DNA of 64,000 nt from Gp7-AA6 sp036001245 (GTDB lineage Bacteria > Acidobacteriota > Thermoanaerobaculia > UBA5066 > Gp7-AA6): the NCBI GenBank assembly GCA_036001245.1, contig DASYUL010000019.1:1-64000 (forward strand), in the 5' to 3' direction. The notes beneath the pieces were generated by a model. That model had not been told where the DNA came from, did not search any database, and saw only the letters and a list, made by a program, of their open reading frames with translations. This document shows positions 34,221 to 42,629 of the stretch, piece after piece (the first letter of the stretch is position 1; each line of letters begins with the position of its first letter). Position numbers and translations under genes: made by a program.

Positions 34221-35621
34221 CTAACGCGACTTCCGGCGTCCGCGCTTGCCCTCGCGCGATCGCCCGCGCACCGAGATCCGGATCGGCGAACCCGTAAAGT
34301 CCGCCGACCCGCGAATCAGGTTATCGATCCGCCGGCTTTCGGAAAAGTGGAGCGGCTCTTCCCGGTTGCAGACCAGGGTGAAGGTCGGCGGTCCGATGCC
34401 CGTCTGCGCGACGTAGTAGACGGTCAGGCGCGTGCCGCGCTCGGTCCGCGGCGGCGAGTCGCGCAGGGCCCGGCCGAGGACCCGGTTGAGCTCCCCCGTC
34501 GAAATGCGGCGCCGCCGGCTCTCCGCGGCGCGCGCGGCGGCGGGCAGCACCCGCACCATCCCCCGGCCCGTGCGCGCGGAGACCCGCAGGATCTCCGCAT
34601 AGCCGGCGAACGGGAACCGCTCGCGGACGGCGGCCTCCAGCTCCTTGGACGCCTCCTCCGACGCCGGCCCGGCGAGGTCCCACTTGTTCGCCACGAGCAC
34701 CAGGCCCTTCCCCGACTCGTGGGCGAACGCGGCGACCGCCGCGTCCTGGCCGGTCGGACCTTCGGCGGCGTCGATGACCAACAGCGCGACGTCGCACTCC
34801 TCGATCCGCTTTCGCGCCTGTACGACCGACAGGACCTCCGGCCCCTGCTCCGTCTTCGCGCGGCGCCGAATTCCGGCGGTGTCCACGATCCGGAAGGTCT
34901 TTCCGCCGCGCTCGAAGTGGATGTCGACCGAGTCCCTCGTGGTGCCGGGGACGTCCGAGACGATCGCGCGCTCCTCGCCAAGGAGCGCGTTGACGAGCGA
35001 CGACTTTCCGACGTTCGGCCGGCCGACGACGGCGAGGGCGATCTCGGACCGGCGGCGGTCATGCTCCTCGTCTCTCGCGTCCTGTCTGCCGGGTTCGGTG
35101 TCCCCGCTCTCGGCGGGCGCCGCGGGCAGCCGCGCCGCGATCGCGTCGACGAGCTCGTCGACTCCGATTCCGTGCTCGGCCGAGACGCCATAGACCTCGG
35201 AGAACCCGAGCTCCCACGCCTCGACCTCCCCTTCGCTCCCCTCTTTCCGATCGATCTTGTTCGCGACGACGACCGTCTCGACGCCGGCTTCGCGGGCAGC
35301 GCGCGCGGCGGCACGGTCTCCCGGCAGGACTCCCGCCGAGGCGTCGGTGACGAGGAGCACGAGATCGGCGTTCCGGATGGAGTGGATCGCCTTCTCGCGC
35401 ACGGCCGCGGGGATCTTCTCCTTTCCCTCCGGGTCGTAACCGCCCGTGTCGACGAGACGGTACGTCCGGCCGTCGGGAATCCTCGCCTCGAGCTCGAGGA
35501 CGTCGCGGGTCATGCCCGGCTGGTCGTGGACGAGGGATCGGCGGCGGCGGAGCAGTCGGTTGAAGAGCGCTGACTTGCCGACGTTCGGCCGGCCGGCGAC
35601 GACGACGCGGAAATCGCTCAC
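34221..35621 (-). CDS. der: Ribosome-assembly GTPase Der (EngA)
   Basis: The 466-residue protein has two consecutive GTPase domains, each with GRPNVGKS (about 9-16 and near 185), DTGG/DTAG and NKxD (NKID, NKWD), followed by a KH-like C-terminal domain. This tandem arrangement is unique to Der, which helps 50S subunit assembly. The start is GTG at 35621 (SDFRVVVAGRPNVGK); the longer open frame upstream is antisense to other genes and rejected. It overlaps the lipoprotein gene by 4 bp. Confidence 0.96.
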   Translation of the reverse strand: MSDFRVVVAGRPNVGKSALFNRLLRRRRSLVHDQPGMTRDVLELEARIPDGRTYRLVDTGGYDPEGKEKIPAAVREKAIHSIRNADLVLLVTDASAGVLPGDRAAARAAREAGVETVVVANKIDRKEGSEGEVEAWELGFSEVYGVSAEHGIGVDELVDAIAARLPAAPAESGDTEPGRQDARDEEHDRRRSEIALAVVGRPNVGKSSLVNALLGEERAIVSDVPGTTRDSVDIHFERGGKTFRIVDTAGIRRRAKTEQGPEVLSVVQARKRIEECDVALLVIDAAEGPTGQDAAVAAFAHESGKGLVLVANKWDLAGPASEEASKELEAAVRERFPFAGYAEILRVSARTGRGMVRVLPAAARAAESRRRRISTGELNRVLGRALRDSPPRTERGTRLTVYYVAQTGIGPPTFTLVCNREEPLHFSESRRIDNLIRGSADFTGSPIRISVRGRSREGKRGRRKSR

Positions 35622-36124
35622 GCCGTCTTCCGGGGGACGCCCCCTTCGAGCCGAAGCGAGAACCGCGGATGCTGGAACGGGTGGACGTCCGGGAACCGCT
35701 TGAAGATCCAGCCCGCGAAAACTTCCTTGCCCCCTTCGACGACCGCGATTCGCGCGGCCGGGTTCTCCTGGCCAATGCCCGTCGACGTGATCTCCTCGGA
35801 AGACATCGAGAACGACGGAAGGAACACGTCCGTCCGGATCTCGAGATCCGAGTCGGGGATCTTCGCGGAGCCGCCGATGGGAACGTCCACGGCTCCCTCC
35901 CTCCCGGTCTGCGAGTCCTTCCAGGCGATCCGGACTCCCGAGTAAGCCGCGGTCACCTCCGGCGGGACGACGAGCGTCGTCGGTACGGAGCCGCCGAGCT
36001 CGGAGCCTCCGTCCTCCGTCTCCCGATCGTGGGAGACCGCCATCCGGATGCTCGGGTCGGGACGCCCACGCTCGCGGCACGCGATCGCCACGAGAGCCAG
36101 GAGGACGAGGAGAACGCGCTTCAT
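35618..36124 (-). CDS. DUF2155-like lipoprotein
   Basis: The 168-residue protein starts MKRVLLVLLALVAIAC, a lipoprotein signal with a lipobox ending in Cys16. A beta-rich domain follows that contains WKDSQTGREGAVDVPIGG and ends VFAGWIFKRFPDVHPFQHPRF, typical of DUF2155 proteins. The family has no established function. It overlaps rnr and der by 4 bp on each side, making a leftward unit rnr-lipoprotein-der-merR. Confidence 0.82.
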   Translation of the reverse strand: MKRVLLVLLALVAIACRERGRPDPSIRMAVSHDRETEDGGSELGGSVPTTLVVPPEVTAAYSGVRIAWKDSQTGREGAVDVPIGGSAKIPDSDLEIRTDVFLPSFSMSSEEITSTGIGQENPAARIAVVEGGKEVFAGWIFKRFPDVHPFQHPRFSLRLEGGVPRKTA

Positions 36125-38313
36125 CGCCCTGCGGCGCGCGCCTTCCGCACTCTCGGTTCCGGGCGGGCGCTCGCGGCGCCCGCGATGCGGAAGTCGAGCC
36201 GCCGGCGCACCTCGTCGATCCCCTTCAGCTGGACGCGAATCGAGTCCCCCAGGCGGAAGACCTTTCCGCCGGAGCGTCCGCGCAGCCGGTGCTGTTTCTC
36301 CTCGTAGACGTAGAAGTCGTCGCCCAGGCTCGACACCGGCACGAGCCCCTCCACGAAGAAATCCTGGAGGGTGACGAAGAGCCCGAATTGCGTCACACCC
36401 GTGACGTACGCGTCGAACTCGCGGCCGATCTTGTCCTTCATGAAGACGATCTTTTTCCAGAGGAGGCTCTCGCGCTCCGCCGCCTCCGCGCGGCGCTCTC
36501 TGTCGGAAGAGAACGCCGCGATCTCGCGAAGGCGGTCGTTGATCGTCTCGAAGTCCTTCGGAGCCACCGGACGTCCGGCCTCGATCAGAGCCGAGAGCTG
36601 GCGGTGCACGACGAGATCGGGGTAGCGGCGTATGGGCGACGTGAAGTGGCAGTAGTAGGGAGCCGCGAGCGCGTAGTGGCCCCGGCACTCCTCGCTGTAG
36701 AGCGCCTTCCTCTGCGCCCGGAGAATCAGGTCGGTCAGCAGCCGCTCCTCCGGATTCCCTTCGATCGCCTTCAGGATCTTCTGGAACGCGGACGGCGGTA
36801 TTTCGTCGAGGTCGCCCTTGAGCTCGTAGCCAAAGTCCTCGAGAACCTCGCGCAGGTCGACGAGGCGGTCCGGGTCCGGAGGATCGTGGACGCGATAGAT
36901 CGCGGGCTGCTTCGCGAAGAGGAGCTTCTTCGCGACCGCCTCGTTCGCCGCGAGCATGAACTCCTCGATCAGGCGGTGCGCGACGTTGCGCGATTCCGGC
37001 ACGATGCCGACGACGAGACCTGCGTCGTCGAGAACGACGTCCGCGTCGGGAAGGTCGAAGTCGATCGACCCGCGCGCCTCCCGCCGCTCGCGCAGCTTCG
37101 CGGCGAGGGCCGCCATGTCGCGAAAGTCCTCCAGGAGCGGCCCGTAGCGCTCCTTGTCGGCATGCGCCGGCCCGATCTCGAGCAGCCGCGCGACCTCCGT
37201 GTAGGTCATCCGCTCGGAGCTCTTGATGACGCCCTTGACGAAATCGGCGGAGACGACGCGGCCCTTTCGATCGGTCTCGATCAGCGCCGAGAGAACGAGG
37301 CGCTCGACTCCGGGGTTCAGCGAACACAGCCCGTTCGAGAGATGCTCGGGCAGCATCGGGAGGACCCGGCCGGGGAAGTAAACGCTCGTGCCGCGGGACC
37401 GTGCCTCGTCGTCGAGCGCCGTCCCTTCCCTCACGTAGTGAGAGACGTCCGCGATGTGCACGCCGAGCCGGAAGCCGGACGCCGTGCGCTCGATTTCCAC
37501 CGCGTCGTCGAAGTCTTTCGCGGTCTCTCCGTCGATCGTGACGATGCGCCGGTCCCGGAAGTCGCGGCGGCCGAGAAGGTCCTCGGTGCGCACGTGAAGC
37601 GGAAAGCGCTCGGCCTCCTCGATGACAGGCTCCGGGAAGCGCGGGGGGAGGCCGTGGGAACGCAGCACGATCTCGATGTCCACTCCGGGCTCCCCGAGAA
37701 ATCCGAGTCGTTCCTCGACGACGCCCTGCGCGACCCGCCGGGCGTCGGGAAACGACGTCAAACGCACCTCGACGATCTCGCCCTCGCGCGCCCCGTGGGT
37801 CCGGCCGTCGGCGATCCGGACGATCGCATCGATCCTCGGGTCGTACGGGAGCACGACTGCGCGCCCGTCCTGTTTCTCGAAGCGTCCGACCACGCGCTCC
37901 CGCGCGCGGTCGAGGACCTTGACGACCGTGCCCGCGGTCCGGTCCGGCGAGCCCGCGCGTCCGCGCGAGCGGGTCCGCTCCTCGCGGGCGAGAACGGTAT
38001 CTCCGTCCATCGCGCCGTGCATTCCCGCGCGCGGAATGTAGAGGTCCGGGCCGTCCTTGACGAGCAGGAAGCCGAACCCCTCGGGGCGCACCGTGATTCT
38101 GCCGGCGACCTGGTTGGTGAACTCGATCGCGGAATACTTTTCCCCGCGAACGCGCGAGACGTCGCCGCGCCGCTCCAGAGCTTCGAGACGTTCCCGCAGC
38201 GCGTCCTCGTCCCGATCACGGACGTGGAGCTTCCGGGCGAGATCGCGAAAAGACACGATCCGCGAACCTTTTTCGCGGAGTTTTTCGAGGATTTCCGAAT
38301 CGCGGGGCACCAC
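36121..38313 (-). CDS. rnr: Ribonuclease R
   Basis: The 730-residue 3'-5' exoribonuclease degrades structured RNA. It has an N-terminal winged-helix (about 1-60), cold-shock domains (about 65-230), the RNB catalytic domain with the Asp cluster DGETAKDFDDAVEIE (Asp261, Asp269, Asp270 region), and a C-terminal S1 domain followed by a basic tail. The start is GTG at 38313; a second GTG follows immediately. It is the first gene of the rnr-der unit. Confidence 0.95.
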   Translation of the reverse strand: MVPRDSEILEKLREKGSRIVSFRDLARKLHVRDRDEDALRERLEALERRGDVSRVRGEKYSAIEFTNQVAGRITVRPEGFGFLLVKDGPDLYIPRAGMHGAMDGDTVLAREERTRSRGRAGSPDRTAGTVVKVLDRARERVVGRFEKQDGRAVVLPYDPRIDAIVRIADGRTHGAREGEIVEVRLTSFPDARRVAQGVVEERLGFLGEPGVDIEIVLRSHGLPPRFPEPVIEEAERFPLHVRTEDLLGRRDFRDRRIVTIDGETAKDFDDAVEIERTASGFRLGVHIADVSHYVREGTALDDEARSRGTSVYFPGRVLPMLPEHLSNGLCSLNPGVERLVLSALIETDRKGRVVSADFVKGVIKSSERMTYTEVARLLEIGPAHADKERYGPLLEDFRDMAALAAKLRERREARGSIDFDLPDADVVLDDAGLVVGIVPESRNVAHRLIEEFMLAANEAVAKKLLFAKQPAIYRVHDPPDPDRLVDLREVLEDFGYELKGDLDEIPPSAFQKILKAIEGNPEERLLTDLILRAQRKALYSEECRGHYALAAPYYCHFTSPIRRYPDLVVHRQLSALIEAGRPVAPKDFETINDRLREIAAFSSDRERRAEAAERESLLWKKIVFMKDKIGREFDAYVTGVTQFGLFVTLQDFFVEGLVPVSSLGDDFYVYEEKQHRLRGRSGGKVFRLGDSIRVQLKGIDEVRRRLDFRIAGAASARPEPRVRKARAAGR

Positions 38314-38481
38314 GCGCGCAGTGTATCCGACGGTGCTCAGACGACTTCTTCGTCGCGTTCACGATCGGTTCACGAACGCGCCAAAAGTAAGCGTCGGCTA
38401 AAGGACACGTCCCGGGGCGCATCGCTTGCACGCGCCGCGCAGAGGTCGCTGATGTCCGGTGACCGAGAGAAGGAGGACAGG

Positions 38482-38946
38482 ATGACGAAGAATCGTGCGT
38501 TGGTCGGAGTGTTCGTGGCGGTGCTGTTCTTCGTTCTGGGATCGGTGGCATCGGCGGCTCCGGGACAGGGCGGAGACCGCCACTCCGAGCAGATCGTCTT
38601 CAGCGGGACCGGATTCGGCGACTTCGGTCCGTTCGGATTCTGGATCTGGTGCCAGGACGAGGATTCGAGCACCCCGTATGCCGGAGAGTGCGCGGGCGCG
38701 ATGTACTTCTACGCGCTCCATCTCACGAAAGGAGTCGAAGGAGACGTCGAGGAGACTTCAGAGGGCATCTACACGATGACCGTGCACTCCCGGAAGGGCG
38801 ACTCGATCTCGTGCACGCTCGTCAATGACAGCGAGGAGCTGACAGCCGGGCCGACGAACAGCGTCACCGTCATGTGCACGGCGCCGACCGGCAACGGAAC
38901 GTCGGACAACGCCGTCATCAACGTAACCGGTCCATCGGAAGACTGA
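38482..38946 (+). CDS. Secreted protein of unknown function
   Basis: The 154-residue protein has a signal peptide (about 1-25) and a Cys-containing beta-rich mature part with FGPFGFWIWCQDED and two further Cys that could form disulfides. AGGAGG stands six bases before the ATG at 38482. The following TIGR03118-type gene is 39 bp downstream in the same direction. No family is recognised. Confidence 0.75.
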   Translation: MTKNRALVGVFVAVLFFVLGSVASAAPGQGGDRHSEQIVFSGTGFGDFGPFGFWIWCQDEDSSTPYAGECAGAMYFYALHLTKGVEGDVEETSEGIYTMTVHSRKGDSISCTLVNDSEELTAGPTNSVTVMCTAPTGNGTSDNAVINVTGPSED

Positions 38947-38985
38947 GGGTCGATCGCTTCAGGGATCCCGGAAAGGAGAATCAGC

Positions 38986-40017
38986 ATGTATCGCGGAAAA
39001 CTCTTGCTTGCGGTATTGCTCGTCGCCGCGGCGACGGTGGGGTTCGCGCGCGCGGCCGAGAAGAACAGCTATCAGGCCACGATTCTCGTCGGAAACGAAA
39101 CGGACGAGGGGTTCCCGGTCGTCGACCCGAAACTCGTCAACGCATGGGGAATCGCCGCGAGCCCGACGAGCCCGTGGTGGGTCGCGAACAACGGGACCGA
39201 CTCGGCCACGATCTACACCGGCGAGGGGGTGAAGATCGGTCTGGAGGTGACGGTCCCCGGCGCTCCCACCGGGATGGTCTGGTACGGCGGCACGCAGTTC
39301 CTGCTGTCCAACATGTCGCACGCCGTGTTCATGTGGGCGGCCGAAAATGGAACTATCCTGGGGTGGAACGGCGGCACGCAGGCTGCGGTCGTGTTTCCCG
39401 CCTCCGGGACGCCTGACCCGGGGTCAATCTACAAGGGGTTGGCGATCCACGGCGACACGCTTTTCACCACCGATTTTGGCGAGTGCAAGGTAGAGAGCAT
39501 CGACGGGACGTTCACGGAATTCGATACGGCCGGTGAATTCGAAGACGACACCATCCCGGCGGGTTATTGCCCCTTCGGCATCCAGGCCGTCGGCGACTCG
39601 ATTTTCGTCACGTACGCGCTCAAGTCCGGGATCGACGACGTCGCGGGCCAGGGTCACGGCTTCGTGCGCGAGTTCGACACCGACGGCAATCTGATCGCCG
39701 CGGTCGCCGACCACGGTCAGCTGAACTCTCCGTGGGGCGTCGCGATGGCGCCGTCGGATTTCGGCCGGTTCAGCAGCTGCTTGCTCGTCGGCAACTTCGG
39801 AGACGGAGAAATCAACGCCTACTGCAAGGACGACGAGGGCGAGTGGCACCACGGCGGCTTCCTGCGCAGCGGCAAGCGCGCGCTCGTCGTCGACGGCCTG
39901 TGGGGAATCGGGTTCGGCAACGGCCATGCCTCCGGACCGCTCAACGTTCTGTACTTTGCGGCGGGGCCGGACGAGGAGGAGAACGGCTACTTCGGCAAAA
40001 TCGAGGTCGGGCCCTAG
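38986..40017 (+). CDS. TIGR03118-family secreted beta-propeller-like protein
   Basis: The 343-residue protein has a signal peptide (about 1-23) and repeated landmarks of the TIGR03118 family: VNAWGIAASPTSPWWVANNGT near the start, LNSPWGVAMAPSDFG, LLVGNFGDGEINAY and the C-terminal VDGLWGIGFGNG followed by YFAAGPDEEENGYFG. The family is extracellular, probably a beta-propeller, and without known function. Unlike some members it has no C-terminal sorting tail. GGAGA precedes the ATG. Confidence 0.88.
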   Translation: MYRGKLLLAVLLVAAATVGFARAAEKNSYQATILVGNETDEGFPVVDPKLVNAWGIAASPTSPWWVANNGTDSATIYTGEGVKIGLEVTVPGAPTGMVWYGGTQFLLSNMSHAVFMWAAENGTILGWNGGTQAAVVFPASGTPDPGSIYKGLAIHGDTLFTTDFGECKVESIDGTFTEFDTAGEFEDDTIPAGYCPFGIQAVGDSIFVTYALKSGIDDVAGQGHGFVREFDTDGNLIAAVADHGQLNSPWGVAMAPSDFGRFSSCLLVGNFGDGEINAYCKDDEGEWHHGGFLRSGKRALVVDGLWGIGFGNGHASGPLNVLYFAAGPDEEENGYFGKIEVGP

Positions 40018-40253
40018 CGGCTGGCGGATTGGTCGATCAGCGGCCCGTTGGTCCGGGTGGCCGGCGGGCCGCTAGGCGCGGACGGAAGGGGTCGGCGGTA
40101 GAGCTGGCCGCGGGTCTCGCCCCCTCGGGCTCGACTCGGCTGGATCCTCATGACCCATCGACAGGACTCGCATTTGACGTGGCCGTCCATCGCGATCTCG
40201 GTTTGATTGGTCCGCCCGCAGTTTCTGCAATGCCAGCTTCGGATCGTGCTCAT
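40014..40253 (-). CDS. Small zinc-ribbon-like protein
   Basis: The 79-residue protein has CRNCG and CESCRW (CxxC pairs at about 9-12 and 28-31) separated by 15 residues, a zinc ribbon, followed by a basic disordered tail. It is convergent with the preceding gene, overlapping its stop, and lies next to a small hydrophobic frame. The function is unknown. Confidence 0.6.
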   Translation of the reverse strand: MSTIRSWHCRNCGRTNQTEIAMDGHVKCESCRWVMRIQPSRARGGETRGQLYRRPLPSAPSGPPATRTNGPLIDQSASR

Positions 40254-40468
40254 CGAGAAACGCTCGCTTTCTCGCCGAAAACCGGCGACGGGCGAACACT
40301 TGCGAGGAGGGCCGTCGGAGGGATCGGAGGCATACAGAGTATCACGCCGTGGCGGATGGCGCCCGAGTCGTCGCGGAAGCAGGGTCGAGTCGATCGGCGT
40401 CTTATGAACACGAGGGCGGCGGCCGCGAACGCGACCGAAAGCAGGGCGAGCGCGGTTCTTAGCGACAC
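40250..40468 (-). CDS. Small membrane protein, possibly the out-of-frame anchor of the upstream gene
   Basis: A GTG at 40468 overlaps the upstream gene's stop (GTGTCGCTAA) and opens a 72-residue frame. It begins SLRTALALLSVAFAAAALVFIRRR, one hydrophobic helix followed by three Arg, then a non-descript tail. This looks like the C-terminal anchor seen on sorted secreted proteins, yet it is in a different frame from the secreted protein that precedes it. It may be an independent small membrane protein, a frameshifted anchor, or chance. Confidence 0.4.
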   Translation of the reverse strand: MSLRTALALLSVAFAAAALVFIRRRSTRPCFRDDSGAIRHGVILCMPPIPPTALLASVRPSPVFGEKASVSR

Positions 40469-41394
40469 CCCACCGTATTCACGGAATCCAATCCCTCGAT
40501 CTCCTGCCCACCCACCGTCTCGCCAGTGAGCGACGCGTTGGTGTCGCCACATTCGATGCCGGTGGCCTCCGTGCTGAAATAGAGGATCAGATCCGTGTCC
40601 CCATCTCCGTCCCCATCCTCCAGGGCCCAGCGGATCGGGGCCGCCTCGGTCCCGGTCGCTCCGAAACGGACTGTGGTTGGGTCTACGGTCGTGGCATCGA
40701 AGGAGTCGGTCGTCAGAATGGCCACCGGGATCCTCCCATGGCTCCGCGGGTTGATGCTGTTCGGGAAGCCCCCCGGCTTGATGTCGATCGCCACACCAGT
40801 CACGGAGGGGCTCAAAGTCAGGACGAGATCGTCGAGGTTGAGAATCTGGTCGCACCTCTCCCCGATCTGGCAGCCGGCAGAAAGGACCGTGAACCGCCGT
40901 ATGGAAATGCTGGTCGACACGCTCAAGGTGCCCAGGAAGAAGGACGAGCCTGGATTCGGATTCGTCAGCGTGTTCGAGGCGATGACGTTGTCAGCCTCAT
41001 CGAGGGCGTACAGCGTGGCCGTCCAAAACGAGTAGGACGTGATCGAGATTCCGGTCACGGGTATCGAGAACGTGGCGTCCGGCGGTGAGGAAGAGACGTA
41101 GTGGTTCGACGAGCTACTCGCCGGGAACAGGCCACTCTGGAGGAGCAAGCCCGACGTGAACGTGATCCCCATGCCCGCGAACTGGCTAACGAGCAATTCG
41201 CAGATGCCGTTCGTGTCGCAGGCCGGGAACGTGTCGTCCCCCGTCCCGAGCATCCCGTCCGGTCCCGGGAATCTCTCGAAGTCGATGGTGACGGACGTGT
41301 CTGTCGCCGTCGCCCGGGCAGCGGGAGCGCCGAGGAGCATCAGACACGCAACAAGAGCGGCCTTGCGCACGACGGTTACCGGCAGCACGATCAT
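40459..41394 (-). CDS. Secreted protein with a C-terminal IDIKPG-type domain
   Basis: The 311-residue protein has a signal peptide (about 1-28). An N-terminal beta-rich domain resembles those of PEP-CTERM-type exported proteins (TIDFERFPGPDGMLGTGDDTF...ITSYSFWTATLYALD). The C-terminal domain, VAIDIKPGGFPNSINPRS with GRIPVAILTTDSFDA and an acidic EDGDGDGDTD loop, is common in secreted proteins of Deltaproteobacteria and Acidobacteria and probably binds Ca2+. The ATG at 41394 is used. No anchor is in this frame; see the small overlapping frame at 40250-40468. Confidence 0.78.
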   Translation of the reverse strand: MIVLPVTVVRKAALVACLMLLGAPAARATATDTSVTIDFERFPGPDGMLGTGDDTFPACDTNGICELLVSQFAGMGITFTSGLLLQSGLFPASSSSNHYVSSSPPDATFSIPVTGISITSYSFWTATLYALDEADNVIASNTLTNPNPGSSFFLGTLSVSTSISIRRFTVLSAGCQIGERCDQILNLDDLVLTLSPSVTGVAIDIKPGGFPNSINPRSHGRIPVAILTTDSFDATTVDPTTVRFGATGTEAAPIRWALEDGDGDGDTDLILYFSTEATGIECGDTNASLTGETVGGQEIEGLDSVNTVGCR

Positions 41395-41490
41395 ATCCCG
41401 CTGAACATGCCCGCCGGCGCGATCTCCCTCCGAACGCGATCCGCCACGCCAGCCGTCACACCTGTGTCCGGAAGCTGCCAAACCGAAGCG

Positions 41491-41601
41491 AGGAGCGTCT
41501 CGAATCCTCGTGCGTGAGCTCTTGATTCCAAAGAGGCTTGCGACTAACCTTCCGGTCCCCCGCGAAAGTGGCGGAACTGGTAGACGCGCAGGTTTCAGGA
41601 A
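41491..41601. repeat. attL: tRNA-Leu 5' half with its promoter
   Basis: 41521-41601 is identical to 59745-59825, and 41491-41510 also matches 59715-59734 with one mismatch. The copy contains TTGATT (41522-41527), 17 bp, TAACCT (41545-41550) and the tRNA 5' half from 41562 to the anticodon loop, then diverges. It is a truncated tRNA, not a functional one, but its promoter appears intact and points into the element. Confidence 0.92.
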
Positions 41602-41723
41602 AGCGCGCCTCGTTTTCCACGAATCCTCAGAAAACCCAATAGATATGGGCCTTCTCTCGCTCTCGGGTGAGTGCTGTTTTCGTCGTCTAAGTGCGTCGAA
41701 AGCGGTCGGTGTACGTCGTCATC

Positions 41724-41742
41724 TGGTACAAAAGCCGTTACA
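41724..41742. promoter_or_regulatory. Possible integrase arm-type site, left end
   Basis: TACAAAAGCCGTTACA (41727-41742) is identical to 59669-59684 near the other end. Each contains CCGTTACA with a second, partly matching octamer 12 bp upstream (CTGGTACA here, CCGTTACA at the right end). Confidence 0.55.
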
Positions 41743-41777
41743 GTGGGCTGCGGTCCTTGAGCTAATGTCCGCGTACC

Positions 41778-42629
41778 GTGGAGGGCTCTTCGGACAACTC
41801 GGCGGAGAGCGGCCTGGTCGTGACCGTCCGAGCCAGGGAGTTCGTCGGGAGGCCAGTACAGCCGGGCGGTTCCCAATCGGTCTTCATTCGCTGCGACGAC
41901 GATGAGGTCTACAACGTCAAGTTCAAGGAAAACCAGCAAAGCTCGCGAGGCGTTGAGGTGCTCACGAACGAGCTGGTCGCCGGGCTGCTCGGGCGGCTCA
42001 TCGATCTTCCAACTCCACAGGTTTCACTCGTCCAGATCACACGTGCGTTCTTGGATGTCCCCGCCAACGAATGGCTCAAAACCGTTCACTCCCGTCCAGT
42101 TAGTGAAGGTCTTCATTTTGGGAGTCACCGGTTACGTGGTGTCGAGAACAAAGCGGTCGAAGGTCACTTGGCGAAGTGCGCGAACAGGAAGGCCTTCCCG
42201 TGCTTCTTCGCCTTCGATATATGGATGGACAACACCGACCGCAAGATGGAGCACTGCCTCGTCGTGAGGCCAGACTTCGATCCCACGGCCTATTACGTTT
42301 CATCTATCGATCACGGGCACTGCTTTGGTGGTCCGGGAAGCCTGAATAATCTTCCCGCACGAGTGGCGCATTGGTGCCAGAGCCATGTGCCCGGGATGGC
42401 CCGACTCATCGAAGGCGAGTCACCTTTCGATGAAGTGCTCACGAAGCTGGCCAGGGTTTCAGCCGATCAGATCGAGAAGACACTCTCAGCGGTGCCGCCC
42501 GAGTGGGATCTGTCGCCCGAGAACCGAGCTATTTACTCGGATTTCATCCAGAAGCAGGCCACTCAGGTCGAAAAAGTGTTGGAATCACACCGCCACCTTT
42601 TCCCTGGTTGGAAGGGGGGAGCAGCATGA
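41778..42629 (+). CDS. HipA-like kinase domain protein
   Basis: The 283-residue protein resembles stand-alone HipA-like kinases (HipA_2 type). A glycine-rich stretch (QPGGSQSVFIR) and a Lys (YNVKFKEN) come first, then LTNELVAGLLGRLIDLPTPQ. The catalytic-loop-like AFDIWMDNTDRKMEHCLVV and SIDHGHCF are at the positions of the HipA N.DR...N and DhG motifs. HipA kinases phosphorylate tRNA synthetases or other targets and can arrest growth. The GTG start at 41778 has no clear ribosome site. It overlaps the next gene by ATGA. The tRNA-Leu promoter of attL lies about 230 bp upstream in the same direction. Confidence 0.8.
   Translation: MEGSSDNSAESGLVVTVRAREFVGRPVQPGGSQSVFIRCDDDEVYNVKFKENQQSSRGVEVLTNELVAGLLGRLIDLPTPQVSLVQITRAFLDVPANEWLKTVHSRPVSEGLHFGSHRLRGVENKAVEGHLAKCANRKAFPCFFAFDIWMDNTDRKMEHCLVVRPDFDPTAYYVSSIDHGHCFGGPGSLNNLPARVAHWCQSHVPGMARLIEGESPFDEVLTKLARVSADQIEKTLSAVPPEWDLSPENRAIYSDFIQKQATQVEKVLESHRHLFPGWKGGAA

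Noticed and set aside
41562..41601. A functional second tRNA-Leu
   Set aside because: The sequence stops matching tRNA in the anticodon loop; no 3' half follows.
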